A stretch of 64,000 bases of DNA from assembly GCA_964446385.1 (NCBI GenBank), contig CAYUOH010000002.1:62001-126000 (forward strand). The letters run 5' to 3'. Each line of letters begins with the position of its first letter. The first letter of the stretch is position 1. The notes beneath the pieces were generated by a model that was not told where the DNA came from, did no database searches, and saw only the letters and a program-made list of their open reading frames with translations. This DNA is from CAYSRC01 sp964446385 (GTDB lineage: Bacteria; Bacillota; Clostridia; Oscillospirales; Ruminococcaceae). Made by a program: the position numbers and the translations under genes. Below are positions 41,206-49,585 of the stretch, piece after piece.

Positions 41206-42147
41206 TTATTTTTTAGCAATGGCGTATCCCGACGCTCTTGGGGGTATGACAAGTCGCAGCGAATTGGGTACGACCGAGACTGAAATGGCGGAACATTCCG
41301 AAGCCTCGCCATCGTTATTTAGGTAAACGCTCTTTTGGCCGACGGCTTCAAGGGTCTTCGCGCGGAAATAGTGCACGTAATCCGCTAACTGCGGAATGAC
41401 CGTGCCGTCCTTGATGTGCATACCTTTTTTATAGAGATTCAGAGTCTTCAAAACTTTTACAAGAGGCATTCTTTCGACCAGAATCAAGTCCATGTATCCG
41501 TCATTCAGGATTGCCTCCGGCGCGGCGTTGTATCCGCCGCCGTACTCGCGGCTGTTGGCGCAGGTGGTCAGAAGGAAGGAACCGGTTTTGAATAATTTGC
41601 CGTCGACCGTTACCGAAAGATTTTTGCCCAGAGGCTTGAAAACCGTTTCCAGACATGCAGCATCATAACCGAGAGAACCCTGAAATCCGGGTATATTGCG
41701 CCATTTCATTCGGTTGTAGTTTACGTCGGCGTCCAGACCGATCGAGGTAATGCCCAGGCAACAAACACCGTTAACCGAAAGGGTGTCGATTATTACGTCT
41801 TTACCGTCGATAACGGCATCCAGAGTGAAATCCTTAATTGTACCGACGCACTTCAAAAAATCGTTTCCTCCGCCACAGGGGTATATAGCAAAGCGGGCGT
41901 TCATGTGACCGACCACGCCGGAGGCGCATTCGTTCAGTGTACCGTCGCCGCCGCACGCTACGACAGTGACCTCGTCGTATTTTTCGCATGCTTCGCGGGC
42001 AAGCTCGGCAGCATGACCGTGTCTGTCGGTGAACAGAATTTCGTAATCCGCACCGCGGTGTCTCATTACGTCGTTAATTTTTGAAAAAATCAGTTCTTTG
42101 TTAAGTTTTGTCCCCGAAACAGGGTTCATTATAAATATGTATTTCAT
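41206..42147 (-). CDS. Diacylglycerol/lipid kinase family protein
   Basis: A protein of 313 residues (start M at 42147) or 5 more if the upstream ATG at 42162 is used. It has MNPVSGTKLN, VVACGGDGTLNE (the GGDGT ATP-binding motif), and a C-terminal beta domain with GGGYNAAPEAILNDGYMDL, as in DgkB/YegS-type kinases. It should phosphorylate diacylglycerol or sphingoid-type lipids for lipid turnover. The ribosome binding site is poor (GAGGA 14 nt before the ATG). The upstream Gx-transporter gene stops 4 nt before it, so it is in that operon. Confidence 0.85.
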   Translation of the reverse strand: MKYIFIMNPVSGTKLNKELIFSKINDVMRHRGADYEILFTDRHGHAAELAREACEKYDEVTVVACGGDGTLNECASGVVGHMNARFAIYPCGGGNDFLKCVGTIKDFTLDAVIDGKDVIIDTLSVNGVCCLGITSIGLDADVNYNRMKWRNIPGFQGSLGYDAACLETVFKPLGKNLSVTVDGKLFKTGSFLLTTCANSREYGGGYNAAPEAILNDGYMDLILVERMPLVKVLKTLNLYKKGMHIKDGTVIPQLADYVHYFRAKTLEAVGQKSVYLNNDGEASECSAISVSVVPNSLRLVIPPRASGYAIAKK

Positions 42148-42151
42148 ATTT

Positions 42152-42691
42152 TTATATATCATCCTCTGTGGAGTTATTTGTATTTTCAGTGCTGTCGTCT
42201 TGAGGATCCACACGTCTGACGGCCGGAAGGGTAAGAGTCAGAAGCGCTCCTGTCACAATGCCCATAATTATTCCACTGATTATCAGAACAGGGATATACA
42301 TCCATATCACAGGAGTTTGAAGGAAAAGCATAGCGCCCGCAAGCTGCCCGAGATTGTGGAATACGGCTCCCGTTACCGAAACAAAGCCCTTGGAGGACCC
42401 GGCTTTGAGGAAAACCAGCATAATTCCTACGGATACCAAACCTCCGCAGAGACTGAGCAGTCCGCCCGAAAATCCGCGAGTAAGCATAACGAACAGGGAT
42501 TTCAGGATTGCTACGGCAAACGCGGCCGGCGCGCCCGAAAAGAACAGGGAGTACATAGTTACAATGTTGCTGAGCCCCAGCTTTATCCCGGGAACCGGTA
42601 TGAAAGAGGGGAGCAGGCTTTCCAGCCACGACAGCGCCATGGCCAGCGCAAAAAGTATGGCGGTCCTGGCAATTTTCTGTGAAGTTTTCAT
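42152..42691 (-). CDS. Gx transporter family protein (heptaprenyl diphosphate synthase component I-like)
   Basis: The 179-residue protein has about five membrane helices and PGIKLGLSNIVTMYSLFF and ARTAILFALAMALSWLESLLP segments that match the 'Gx transporter' family, commonly named heptaprenyl diphosphate synthase component I. These lie next to FMN-binding and ApbE genes in many Bacillota, so a role in flavin or quinone supply or in a Rnf/Eet-like membrane complex is suspected. The gene follows apbE by 9 nt. The acidic tail DDSTENTNNSTEDDI is unusual. Confidence 0.82.
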   Translation of the reverse strand: MKTSQKIARTAILFALAMALSWLESLLPSFIPVPGIKLGLSNIVTMYSLFFSGAPAAFAVAILKSLFVMLTRGFSGGLLSLCGGLVSVGIMLVFLKAGSSKGFVSVTGAVFHNLGQLAGAMLFLQTPVIWMYIPVLIISGIIMGIVTGALLTLTLPAVRRVDPQDDSTENTNNSTEDDI

Positions 42692-42700
42692 CAGAATTTA

Positions 42701-43777
42701 TCACTCAAATATAAAAGTATAGTCGAGGCTCCGTTTGTCTGACGGCATAATGTCCTCAAGAGCGCTTGAGCACCGGACAATATTGTCTTCGTTTACAATT
42801 ACGACATATATTCCGGATTCTGCAAGTTCACTGATGAGTTTTGCGGCACCGTCTTCGCCGAGAATGAACAGTCTTGTGCTGAGGTAATCTGCCCGGGACG
42901 CATCTCTGCATATTACCGAAACCGAAAGGAGCTCGTTGTCAACGGGATATCCGGTCCGCGGATCGATAATATGATTATACTCTGTGCCGTCAGGTGCGGT
43001 AAAGAACCGTTCGTAGCCGCCTGAGGTGGATACCACGGTGTCGCAAAGGTTAAGTGCGCAGAAATAACCCTCGGAATACTTAGCCGGAATTCGCAGACCG
43101 ACGCTGTAGTTTTTCCCTTCGTTGTCGCCGTATACAAGCACGTTGCCGCCTATGGATATTATACCATTCTTTATACGATTACTGTCCAGTATTTCACGGA
43201 ACCGGTCCAGAACATACCCTTTGGCCACTCCACCGGGGTCGATACAGAGACTGCCGTCGTTTATTATTCCCTGTAGTCCGTCCTTTTCGATAATATCAAG
43301 GCGGCTGTTGCTTCCTACGGTTTTTAGCGCGTCCGCAATTTCTGCGGGCAGGGGAACGGCAGGGTTGTTCGAACATATTCCCCACAGTTGGGTAATATTG
43401 CCTACCGTGACATCGAATATTCCACCGCTTTCGGTGCTGTATTCACGGCATTTTTCAAGCATGTCACAGGTTTCGGGTTCAAGGGGGATAAATCCGGAAC
43501 CGTTATTTATTTTATAAATATCGCTGACTTCATCGAACATCGACAGAAGATTTTCAAGCCTTTCGGTTTCTGCCCGGATTTGTTTTACGGCTGTCCCGGA
43601 GCGTCTGCCGCTGAGCTGTACAGTTATAGTGGTGCTCATAGCGTCGAAAACGTCAGTCGAGGTTTTGTTCGCGCCGGCTAAAACAGCTAGAAGAATAAGA
43701 ACAATTAAAAGCAGTGCGGCAGATATAGCCGCGACGGCGGGATTCAACTTTCTATTATTGTTTTGACTTTCGCTCAT
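42701..43777 (-). CDS. apbE: FAD:protein FMN transferase (ApbE)
   Basis: A 358-residue ApbE with an N-terminal membrane anchor (AVAAISAALLLIVLILLAVLAG). The catalytic core has DVTVGNITQLW, DPGGVAKGYVLDRF, GGNVLVYGDNEG, and HIIDPRTGYPV. ApbE moves FMN from FAD to Thr/Ser of target proteins outside the membrane. The target is probably the FMN-binding lipoprotein encoded divergently 89 nt away. The operon continues with the Gx transporter and the lipid kinase. Confidence 0.94.
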   Translation of the reverse strand: MSESQNNNRKLNPAVAAISAALLLIVLILLAVLAGANKTSTDVFDAMSTTITVQLSGRRSGTAVKQIRAETERLENLLSMFDEVSDIYKINNGSGFIPLEPETCDMLEKCREYSTESGGIFDVTVGNITQLWGICSNNPAVPLPAEIADALKTVGSNSRLDIIEKDGLQGIINDGSLCIDPGGVAKGYVLDRFREILDSNRIKNGIISIGGNVLVYGDNEGKNYSVGLRIPAKYSEGYFCALNLCDTVVSTSGGYERFFTAPDGTEYNHIIDPRTGYPVDNELLSVSVICRDASRADYLSTRLFILGEDGAAKLISELAESGIYVVIVNEDNIVRCSSALEDIMPSDKRSLDYTFIFE

Positions 43778-43810
43778 TTGTATATTTTCCTTGGGTTCTG
43801 GTTGTGGAAT

Positions 43811-43840
43811 TTGACAGAATTGCCGGTTTTGTGGTATTAT
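43811..43840 (+). promoter_or_regulatory. Candidate promoter of the FMN-binding lipoprotein
   Basis: TTGACA (43811-43816), an 18-nt spacer and TATTAT (43835-43840), 26 nt before the TTG start. Confidence 0.65.
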
Positions 43841-43866
43841 GCCTTTACTCTGACGGAGGTATTTAT

Positions 43867-44313
43867 TTGAATGTTAAGAAAGCAATACTTGCCGTTATTA
43901 CGGTAGTCCTTATTTTGATTTTTACGGGATGTTCCGATCCCAATGTAATAATCACCGACGGTACCTACCGTGCCGAATTTGAAAGTTTCGATTCTTCAGG
44001 CTACAAAGATTTTGTCGAGGTCGCCTTTGAACACGGCCTTGCAGTATCTGTAGCGGCCGACGCCGTAAGGGCGAACGGCACCTTGAAATCAATGGACGAC
44101 GGACTTCGCGATTCCATGTCCTCTGTAATCAACACTTACCCCGAAAAATATTATCGCGACCTAATCAACCAGTACATCGAGAACCCTACCTCAGACGGCA
44201 TTGACGTCGTTGCGGGCGCTACAGAAACCAGCGAAAATTTCATCAAGCTGCTAAAAGCAGTTGAGAAAATGGTTATGGACGGGGAACCGGGTACAATTTC
44301 AGTAGAAAGATAG
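43867..44313 (+). CDS. FMN-binding domain lipoprotein
   Basis: A 148-residue lipoprotein: signal with lipobox LIFTGCS, then an FMN-binding domain with the GAT-x-TS flavinylation signature in DVVAGATETSENFIK, where ApbE would attach FMN covalently. The consensus before GAT is Ser/Thr-Gly; here it is Ala-Gly. The start is TTG at 43867 with GGAGG 7 nt before; the longer frame runs through the promoter. It is divergent from apbE. It should shuttle electrons at the outer face of the membrane. Confidence 0.85.
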   Translation: MNVKKAILAVITVVLILIFTGCSDPNVIITDGTYRAEFESFDSSGYKDFVEVAFEHGLAVSVAADAVRANGTLKSMDDGLRDSMSSVINTYPEKYYRDLINQYIENPTSDGIDVVAGATETSENFIKLLKAVEKMVMDGEPGTISVER

Positions 44314-44323
44314 TCAGAGTGCA

Positions 44324-44348
44324 GCCGGCATCGTATTTTGGTGCCGGC
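44324..44348 (+). terminator. Terminator of the FMN-binding lipoprotein gene
   Basis: GCCGGCA pairs with TGCCGGC around an 11-nt loop, followed by ATTTTCC. Confidence 0.6.
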
Positions 44349-44640
44349 ATTTTCCTTGCCCGGCGCAAGTTGTGAAACAATATATTGTAATATATAATAT
44401 AGGTGTTTAGTTTAAGGATTAGTGACACAGATGGTATTTAGCCGTCTGTTGTTTTATTTTCCTTTCAATACACGTAACACTGATACTCTACTACTTTACA
44501 TTTAAAAAAGCAAAGAACGCCGTTATCCTTGTCGCAAACGTTATTTTTATTCCTAGCCTTTTTGTAATAGTAGGGGCGACCGTTTGTTCGGGAAGGGAAA
44601 CAAATCATAATTAAATTATCTAAACCGATGAGGAGTATGC
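44349..44640 (+). other. Intergenic stretch with a possible membrane-protein remnant
   Basis: The plus strand reads a stop-free frame from about 44430 to 44612 with two hydrophobic segments (AVCCFIFLSIHVTLILYYF and NAVILVANVIFIPSLFVIVG), but no start codon or ribosome binding site was found. It could be a degraded small membrane protein. Nothing else is seen here. Confidence 0.3.
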
Positions 44641-45300
44641 ATGAAAAAAAAGATTACTAAACCGTTCATGTTATTTTCTCGATTGCTAAGGACTTTATTC
44701 TTTGGGCTCGACTTAAATTCTTATCAGTTACAATCCAGAACAATTCCCTGTGAGAAAAACGGAATTATTATGTCGATTACATCTTTCAACGGAGATACTG
44801 AATCAGGACCGTTTATCAAAAGCTTAGGACATGCCTGGGTTTCTATTGAAAACCGGTCCGGTCATCATATATATGTAAAAGATAATGAAGTGAAAAACAA
44901 CGAAATAATTACTTTCTCGATTTGGGCAATATCCGGCCATCGGGGCGTAGTTTATAACCTGGAATCAAACTTTATTCTGAATTACGACCGATACGTCGGC
45001 CGACAGTCGTTGAGCGTAAATATCGATGAATTGCAGTTGAAGAAGGTTGAGGATTTTATTGACTTAAATGACGATTGGAATTTCGGAATGAATTGCAGTT
45101 GCTGGTCGCTTCAATTGTGGAATGAAGTGGTGAGTGAAATATATAAGCTAAAAACACAAACCCTTGTCTATACGCCGAAAAGATTGCAAAGATCCTTAAG
45201 TGAGTTTGATTGTGTCGAAGTCGACAAAGATTTTTCAAGGTCTCATGAAATCTTTTTCTATCATGACGGTATAAAAATGGAGCTGAAGCTATGTTCATGA
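44641..45300 (+). CDS. Permuted papain-like (NlpC/P60- or LRAT-type) fold protein
   Basis: The 219-residue protein shows the order His before Cys typical of permuted NlpC/P60 and LRAT-like enzymes: SLGHAWVSIENRSGHHIYV supplies the His, and WNFGMNCSCWSLQLWNEV the Cys (NCxxW). A start Lys-rich stretch with MLFSRLLRTLFFGLDL could be a membrane-associated segment. The substrate (peptidoglycan peptide or acyl lipid) cannot be told. It overlaps the next gene by 10 nt, and that small membrane protein may be its partner. Confidence 0.5.
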   Translation: MKKKITKPFMLFSRLLRTLFFGLDLNSYQLQSRTIPCEKNGIIMSITSFNGDTESGPFIKSLGHAWVSIENRSGHHIYVKDNEVKNNEIITFSIWAISGHRGVVYNLESNFILNYDRYVGRQSLSVNIDELQLKKVEDFIDLNDDWNFGMNCSCWSLQLWNEVVSEIYKLKTQTLVYTPKRLQRSLSEFDCVEVDKDFSRSHEIFFYHDGIKMELKLCS

Positions 45301-45524
45301 TAAACAAAATCTTGCCATGCATCATTTGTACTGTGTTAGCGCTGATTATTTTATATACAGGTGTTTCCTGTATAGCCACATGGCATAAAGCCAGTACACA
45401 GCCATACCTGGTATCGGGGACGGCCAGATTTTATTTTTTGGGCTTTTACATTATGGCAGCGGCAATCGGGGCTGTATGTATTGTGACGATCCTCATTCTT
45501 GTGTTTGTATTATTCAGAATATAA
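45291..45524 (+). CDS. Small two-span membrane protein
   Basis: A 77-residue protein with two membrane helices (CIICTVLALIILYTGVSCIA and FYIMAAAIGAVCIVTILILVFVLF) and a short polar loop. The start overlaps the stop of the permuted papain-like gene, with its ribosome binding site (GGAGCTGAAG) inside that gene. Short membrane proteins overlapping a hydrolase often act as anchor, activator or immunity. Function unknown. Confidence 0.6.
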   Translation: MFMINKILPCIICTVLALIILYTGVSCIATWHKASTQPYLVSGTARFYFLGFYIMAAAIGAVCIVTILILVFVLFRI

Positions 45525-45627
45525 ATATCTTAATCTTTAAACTGAAATATAAAAGATTAAGAATAACATGAATTTTTAAAAATATTCTGTTTAGCTTATT
45601 TCATTAAAAATAAAACGGAGAAAAGAC

Positions 45628-46092
45628 ATGGAAGTAAGACTGTTTACAGAAGACGACCTTGACCGCGTATATGAAACACAGCAGGCTGCCTTTAAACCGC
45701 TTTATGATAAATATTCGGATTCAATAAGCCCGTATTTGGAAACCAAAGAGACTGTTTTAGCAAAATACAGACGTGATACAGGTTATGTATTTCTTAAGGA
45801 CGGAATAATTGCCGGAATAGTAAGAATAATTCGCGACAGAGAGGATCCTAAAATAGGATTTATTTCAGGTTTGGCAGTACATCCTGATTATCAGGGGCAG
45901 GGAATTGCATCGCAAGCGCTTTTGGAAATCGAGAGAAGGCATAATGAGTTTAAAATCTGGAAACTTGATACCATACTTGAAGAAAAGGGCAACTGCCACT
46001 TGTATGAGAAACTTGGATATCATGATACCGGAAAAAGAGAAGCAGTGAACGAACGCATGACGCTTATCTTTTATTCAAAGGGTGAGAAATGA
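45628..46092 (+). CDS. GNAT-family N-acetyltransferase
   Basis: A 154-residue GNAT protein with acetyl-CoA loop SGLAVHPDYQGQGIASQAL, then WKLDTILEEKGNCHLYEKLGYHDTG. Substrate unknown. The sequence is compact, without extra domains. GGAGAAA (45617-45623) is the ribosome binding site, 4 nt before the ATG. A terminator follows at 46143-46187. Confidence 0.85.
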   Translation: MEVRLFTEDDLDRVYETQQAAFKPLYDKYSDSISPYLETKETVLAKYRRDTGYVFLKDGIIAGIVRIIRDREDPKIGFISGLAVHPDYQGQGIASQALLEIERRHNEFKIWKLDTILEEKGNCHLYEKLGYHDTGKREAVNERMTLIFYSKGEK

Positions 46093-46142
46093 TGAAGACA
46101 ATATCTATACCATCGTATTCCAGCATCATCCGGAAATGTTAA

Positions 46143-46187
46143 AAAAAGACCGCACGTCAGGTTATCAGCCTGTGATACGGTCTTTTT
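46143..46187. terminator. Bidirectional terminator
   Basis: AAAAAGACCG pairs with CGGTCTTTTT with an inner CAGG/CCTG helix; convergent genes end on both sides. Confidence 0.85.
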
Positions 46188-46206
46188 CTTTTTCGCTTAA
46201 ATGCCG

Positions 46207-47151
46207 TTAATCAATAGTCAGTTGGTTAAGTGTTTCGCAGCGGTATTCGAAGGTCAGAACATTTCCGTCTCCCGCGATGTTTGTGACGTCGATTTTCTTG
46301 GCTGCCAGTTGGCTGTAGTCCACCATAATAAGCACGTCGAACGCGGCACGGCCGCTGTCCATCTCGTTGGCAGGAACGGCGTCGAAGTGAAGATTGACCC
46401 ACCAGGTGGAATCGTATGTGCGGTCCTCGAAACCGGTGATTTCTCCGCTCATTCCGTAGCCGGAAAAGGGGATACCGGTACTAAAGAACGCCTCATCATT
46501 TTCAAAGCCGAAGACATCGAACCACGTCTTGCCGTTGGTGTCCTTTGCCGTCCATACGCCTTTTAATTCATTCCAGGCCGTTTCAAGAGATACGCCCGAA
46601 TTGTCGTTGAAGAAACTGTCCCAGTCGAATGAATCCCAGCTGTCGCAGCTGTACTCCCATTCGACATAACTTCCGTCTCCGGCATGATTTGTAAGCATCA
46701 TGGAGCTGTCCGACAGAGGTTCGCAGCAGTATTCAAGAGTGTAAGCGTCGCGGGCTTCGTATTCCTCGGTGGCTTCCATCGCCGGTACGCTGACTGTAAA
46801 CTGATACTCTCCGTTTTCTTTCATAAGGTCTGATGTCGGACCTCCGAAACCGTACTCACTGGAGGGAATGCCCTGATAAAGGAAGAAACCGTCGCCGTCA
46901 TTGCGGAACTCGGCAAAATACCAGTTGTCAATATCCTGAGTCATCCAGATACCGCTGACTTTGCCCCAGAGTTCCTGTTTGAGCAAAGCGTCGGGATTGT
47001 CCCCGGTTTCCTTGTCGTCATTTTTGTCATCGGTCTTGGCGGAGGGGGAGGACGGGACATTGTCATCGTCCTTGCCCACGACAACCTTAATGCAGCCGCA
47101 AAGGGACAGACACATAACTACGCAGAGGATTACGCAGATTATTTTTTTCAT
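46207..47151 (-). CDS. Lipoprotein with an internal tandem duplication
   Basis: The 314-residue protein has a signal and lipobox (SLCGC) with Cys20, a polar Asp/Lys-rich linker, then two similar domains. Each has a WxxxDxxxW-type start, FFLYQGIPSSEYGFGG / FFSTGIPFSGYGMSG, and ends with TNHAGDGSYVEWEY / TNIAGDGNVLTFEYRC. It is likely surface-anchored. The duplicated unit is unknown to me. It lies downstream of an EamA transporter gene (13 nt), so it is probably co-transcribed. Confidence 0.72.
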   Translation of the reverse strand: MKKIICVILCVVMCLSLCGCIKVVVGKDDDNVPSSPSAKTDDKNDDKETGDNPDALLKQELWGKVSGIWMTQDIDNWYFAEFRNDGDGFFLYQGIPSSEYGFGGPTSDLMKENGEYQFTVSVPAMEATEEYEARDAYTLEYCCEPLSDSSMMLTNHAGDGSYVEWEYSCDSWDSFDWDSFFNDNSGVSLETAWNELKGVWTAKDTNGKTWFDVFGFENDEAFFSTGIPFSGYGMSGEITGFEDRTYDSTWWVNLHFDAVPANEMDSGRAAFDVLIMVDYSQLAAKKIDVTNIAGDGNVLTFEYRCETLNQLTID

Positions 47152-47164
47152 TTTTTCCCCTTTC

Positions 47165-48064
47165 TCAACAGTTTGTTTTGTTTATCTTTATTTGAGGATT
47201 CAGTTCACACAATATCGCAGAACCTATTATAAGGATGCCGCCGACTAAACACCCGATGCCGGTTTCTTCGTGCAGCAGAAGCGCGGAAAGAATCACTGCC
47301 ACCACAGGGTCGATATAGCTGAAAATTGATACAGTCTGTGCAGAAAGTCCGTCAATGGACGAAAAGTAAAGCATATAGGCTATACCGGTATGAAGAACGC
47401 CCAGGATAGCTATAAGGCCTAGAACGGGCAGGGTGCCCGAACCTATCTCCATATATTTCAGACTTCCACCGGCAAATTCAAACGGAATAAGTGCCAGAGT
47501 AGCAAAGAAAAGCTGGATGATGGTTTTATAATAGCTGTCTATTCCGGATAGTTTTTTGTTGATGATTATCACTGTGGCGTAAAATACTGCGGCACCCAGG
47601 GCAAGCAGAACGCCTTTTATACCGGTTTCTTTTGAGGAGAGTATGCCGCTTACCAGTACCATTCCGGCAACGGACAGGACAATGCAGATCAGTTTAACGG
47701 GCGTGAATTTCTCTTTAAATATAAATGGTGAGACAATGATTACGAATACCGGAGCCATATAGTAGCACAACGTAGCAGTAGCCACAGAAGTGAAATTGTA
47801 GGCTTCAAACAGCAACATCCAGTTTATACCGATAAATATACCCGATAGAGCGAGAAAAATGAAGGTTCCTTTATGAATGGTATTTTTTGTTTTATTTCGG
47901 GAAATCAGAGATATCAGCAGCAGAAATCCTGCGCCGAGGAATCCGCGGAGAATTGCCAGCGTACAGCTTGAAAGGGGAATAAAACTGCGAAATATTCCGA
48001 TAGTACCGAAAATAACCATGGAAGAAATAAGCCGGACTAAGGAATTAATACGTGTATTCTTCAT
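47165..48064 (-). CDS. DMT-superfamily (EamA) transporter
   Basis: A 299-residue protein with ten membrane helices and two EamA repeats; helix ends such as LRGFLGAGFLLLISL and YMAPVFVIIVSPFIFKEKFTPVK are typical of the drug/metabolite transporters. It probably exports or imports a metabolite such as an amino acid. GGAG is 5 nt before the ATG. The duplicated lipoprotein gene follows it by 13 nt. Confidence 0.85.
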   Translation of the reverse strand: MKNTRINSLVRLISSMVIFGTIGIFRSFIPLSSCTLAILRGFLGAGFLLLISLISRNKTKNTIHKGTFIFLALSGIFIGINWMLLFEAYNFTSVATATLCYYMAPVFVIIVSPFIFKEKFTPVKLICIVLSVAGMVLVSGILSSKETGIKGVLLALGAAVFYATVIIINKKLSGIDSYYKTIIQLFFATLALIPFEFAGGSLKYMEIGSGTLPVLGLIAILGVLHTGIAYMLYFSSIDGLSAQTVSIFSYIDPVVAVILSALLLHEETGIGCLVGGILIIGSAILCELNPQIKINKTNC

Positions 48065-48239
48065 TGCTGCTCCGGGTTTGCTTTTTAGTCGTATTCACCT
48101 ATGCTTTTTGCTGTCAGAAGATTGCCTGTGACATCACCTTTAACGTCAATTGGTAAAAGGTTATGTCCGGAAGACGTTAAAATTCTCTGTTCGGCAAATA
48201 GCTCATTGCCGATTATCATTTTCCGTTATCCGTTTTAAA

Positions 48240-49472
48240 TTACGGCTCCGGAATAATGTACTTGGATATTTTGTCAAAAAGTGCGCGATTGACAGTGGCG
48301 CTGATAATATAACCGCCGTCCGTATATTCCTCCGACATTATATTGCCCTGTTGACGGATCTGTGCGGTAAGGCCGAGTTGGTCAAAAGGAATGCACAAAC
48401 GGCATTCCACCACACTTTGGGAAAGAGCCTCGGATATCGCTTGAAGAAGATTGTCGAGACCCATGCCGGTTTTTGCGGAAACGTGGATGCCTGGCATGGC
48501 AACGTATGTGTCAATTATGTCGCACTTATTGAAAACGGTAAGGGCGGGAATATTACTGCAGCCCAGTTCGTTAATGACTTCGTCAGTCACAGCCATACGT
48601 TCTTCCCATGCGTCTGAGGATGCGTCGGCTACTTTCAGTATAAGGTCTGCGTAGCATATTTCCTCAAGGGTGGATTTGAAAGCGTCAACCAGAGTATGCG
48701 GCAGTCGGCTGACAAATCCGACCGTGTCCACCAGTACAACCTGCTGAAGGTTGGCTACCTCAAGCTTTCGCGCAGTGGGGTCCAGGGTGGCGAACAGTCT
48801 GTCCTGAGCCAGCACATCGCTTCCGGTGAGGGCGTTCATCAGCGATGATTTTCCTACATTAGTATATCCTACAAGAGCTACGACAGGCACCCCGGATTTT
48901 GTACGGGTACGTCGGGTCTGTTCGCGTTCCTTTTTCAGTGTTTCTATCTTCACTTTCAGAGCGGTGGCGCGGGAACGGATGTACCTGCGGTCGTTCTCCA
49001 GCTTGGATTCACCAGGGCCGCGGGTACCGATTCCTCCGCCCTGTCGGGACAGGGCGTCGCCGGCGCCTATCAGACGCGGCAGCCGGTAGTTAAGTTGGGC
49101 AAGCTCTACCTGAAGTTTGCCTTCCGCGGTTATGGCGCTCCGGGCAAAAATATCAAGTATCAGAGTAGTACGGTCAATGACATCGATATCCAGCACCGAT
49201 TCCATGTTTCTGAGAGTGCTTCCGCTCAGCTCATCGTTGACTATCACAAGGTCAGCATTCAGCCGCTCGCAAAGATCTTTTGTTTCTTCAAGTTTGCCGG
49301 AACCTATATATGTGCCCCTGTCGGGCCTGTCACGCTGCTGTATAACTTCGGCAATAACTTCGGCACCGGCGGTATCGCACAGCGCCGACAGCTCTGACAA
49401 AGCCTCGTCAACATCGTATTCGCCGCAGTCGGCCAGTATTATAACGGCTCTTTCCGGTTGATTTTCCATCAA
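48240..49472 (-). CDS. hflX: GTPase HflX
   Basis: A 410-residue GTPase: N-terminal HflX domain (ADCGEYDVDEALSELSALCDTAG), the glycine-rich QGGGIGTRGPGESKLENDRR segment, and the G domain with P-loop GYTNVGKSSL, DTVGFV (G3) and NKCD (G4). It splits stalled 70S ribosomes under heat or antibiotic stress. The C-terminal helix domain is short. No ribosome-associated partners lie next to it; the glycogen operon terminator is immediately upstream. Confidence 0.95.
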   Translation of the reverse strand: MMENQPERAVIILADCGEYDVDEALSELSALCDTAGAEVIAEVIQQRDRPDRGTYIGSGKLEETKDLCERLNADLVIVNDELSGSTLRNMESVLDIDVIDRTTLILDIFARSAITAEGKLQVELAQLNYRLPRLIGAGDALSRQGGGIGTRGPGESKLENDRRYIRSRATALKVKIETLKKEREQTRRTRTKSGVPVVALVGYTNVGKSSLMNALTGSDVLAQDRLFATLDPTARKLEVANLQQVVLVDTVGFVSRLPHTLVDAFKSTLEEICYADLILKVADASSDAWEERMAVTDEVINELGCSNIPALTVFNKCDIIDTYVAMPGIHVSAKTGMGLDNLLQAISEALSQSVVECRLCIPFDQLGLTAQIRQQGNIMSEEYTDGGYIISATVNRALFDKISKYIIPEP

Positions 49473-49544
49473 ATTACGCTCCTGAATAGCGAAAGGTTTT
49501 AATAAATATATTCTATTGTATTTTAATGCACATTACAATAAAAA

Positions 49545-49567
49545 AGGCTTCTCAATATGAGAAGCCT
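49545..49567 (-). terminator. Terminator of the glycogen operon
   Basis: On the minus strand AGGCTTCTCA pairs with TGAGAAGCCT around three bases, followed by a T-run (TTTTTATTG). It separates glgA from hflX. Confidence 0.9.
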
Positions 49568-49585
49568 ATAAATATAAAAATGATA

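Noticed and set aside
42098..42704. Overlapping open frames on both strands in the Gx-transporter region
   Set aside because: Only the frame at 42152-42691 gives helices and family motifs; the others are low-complexity or charged shadows.
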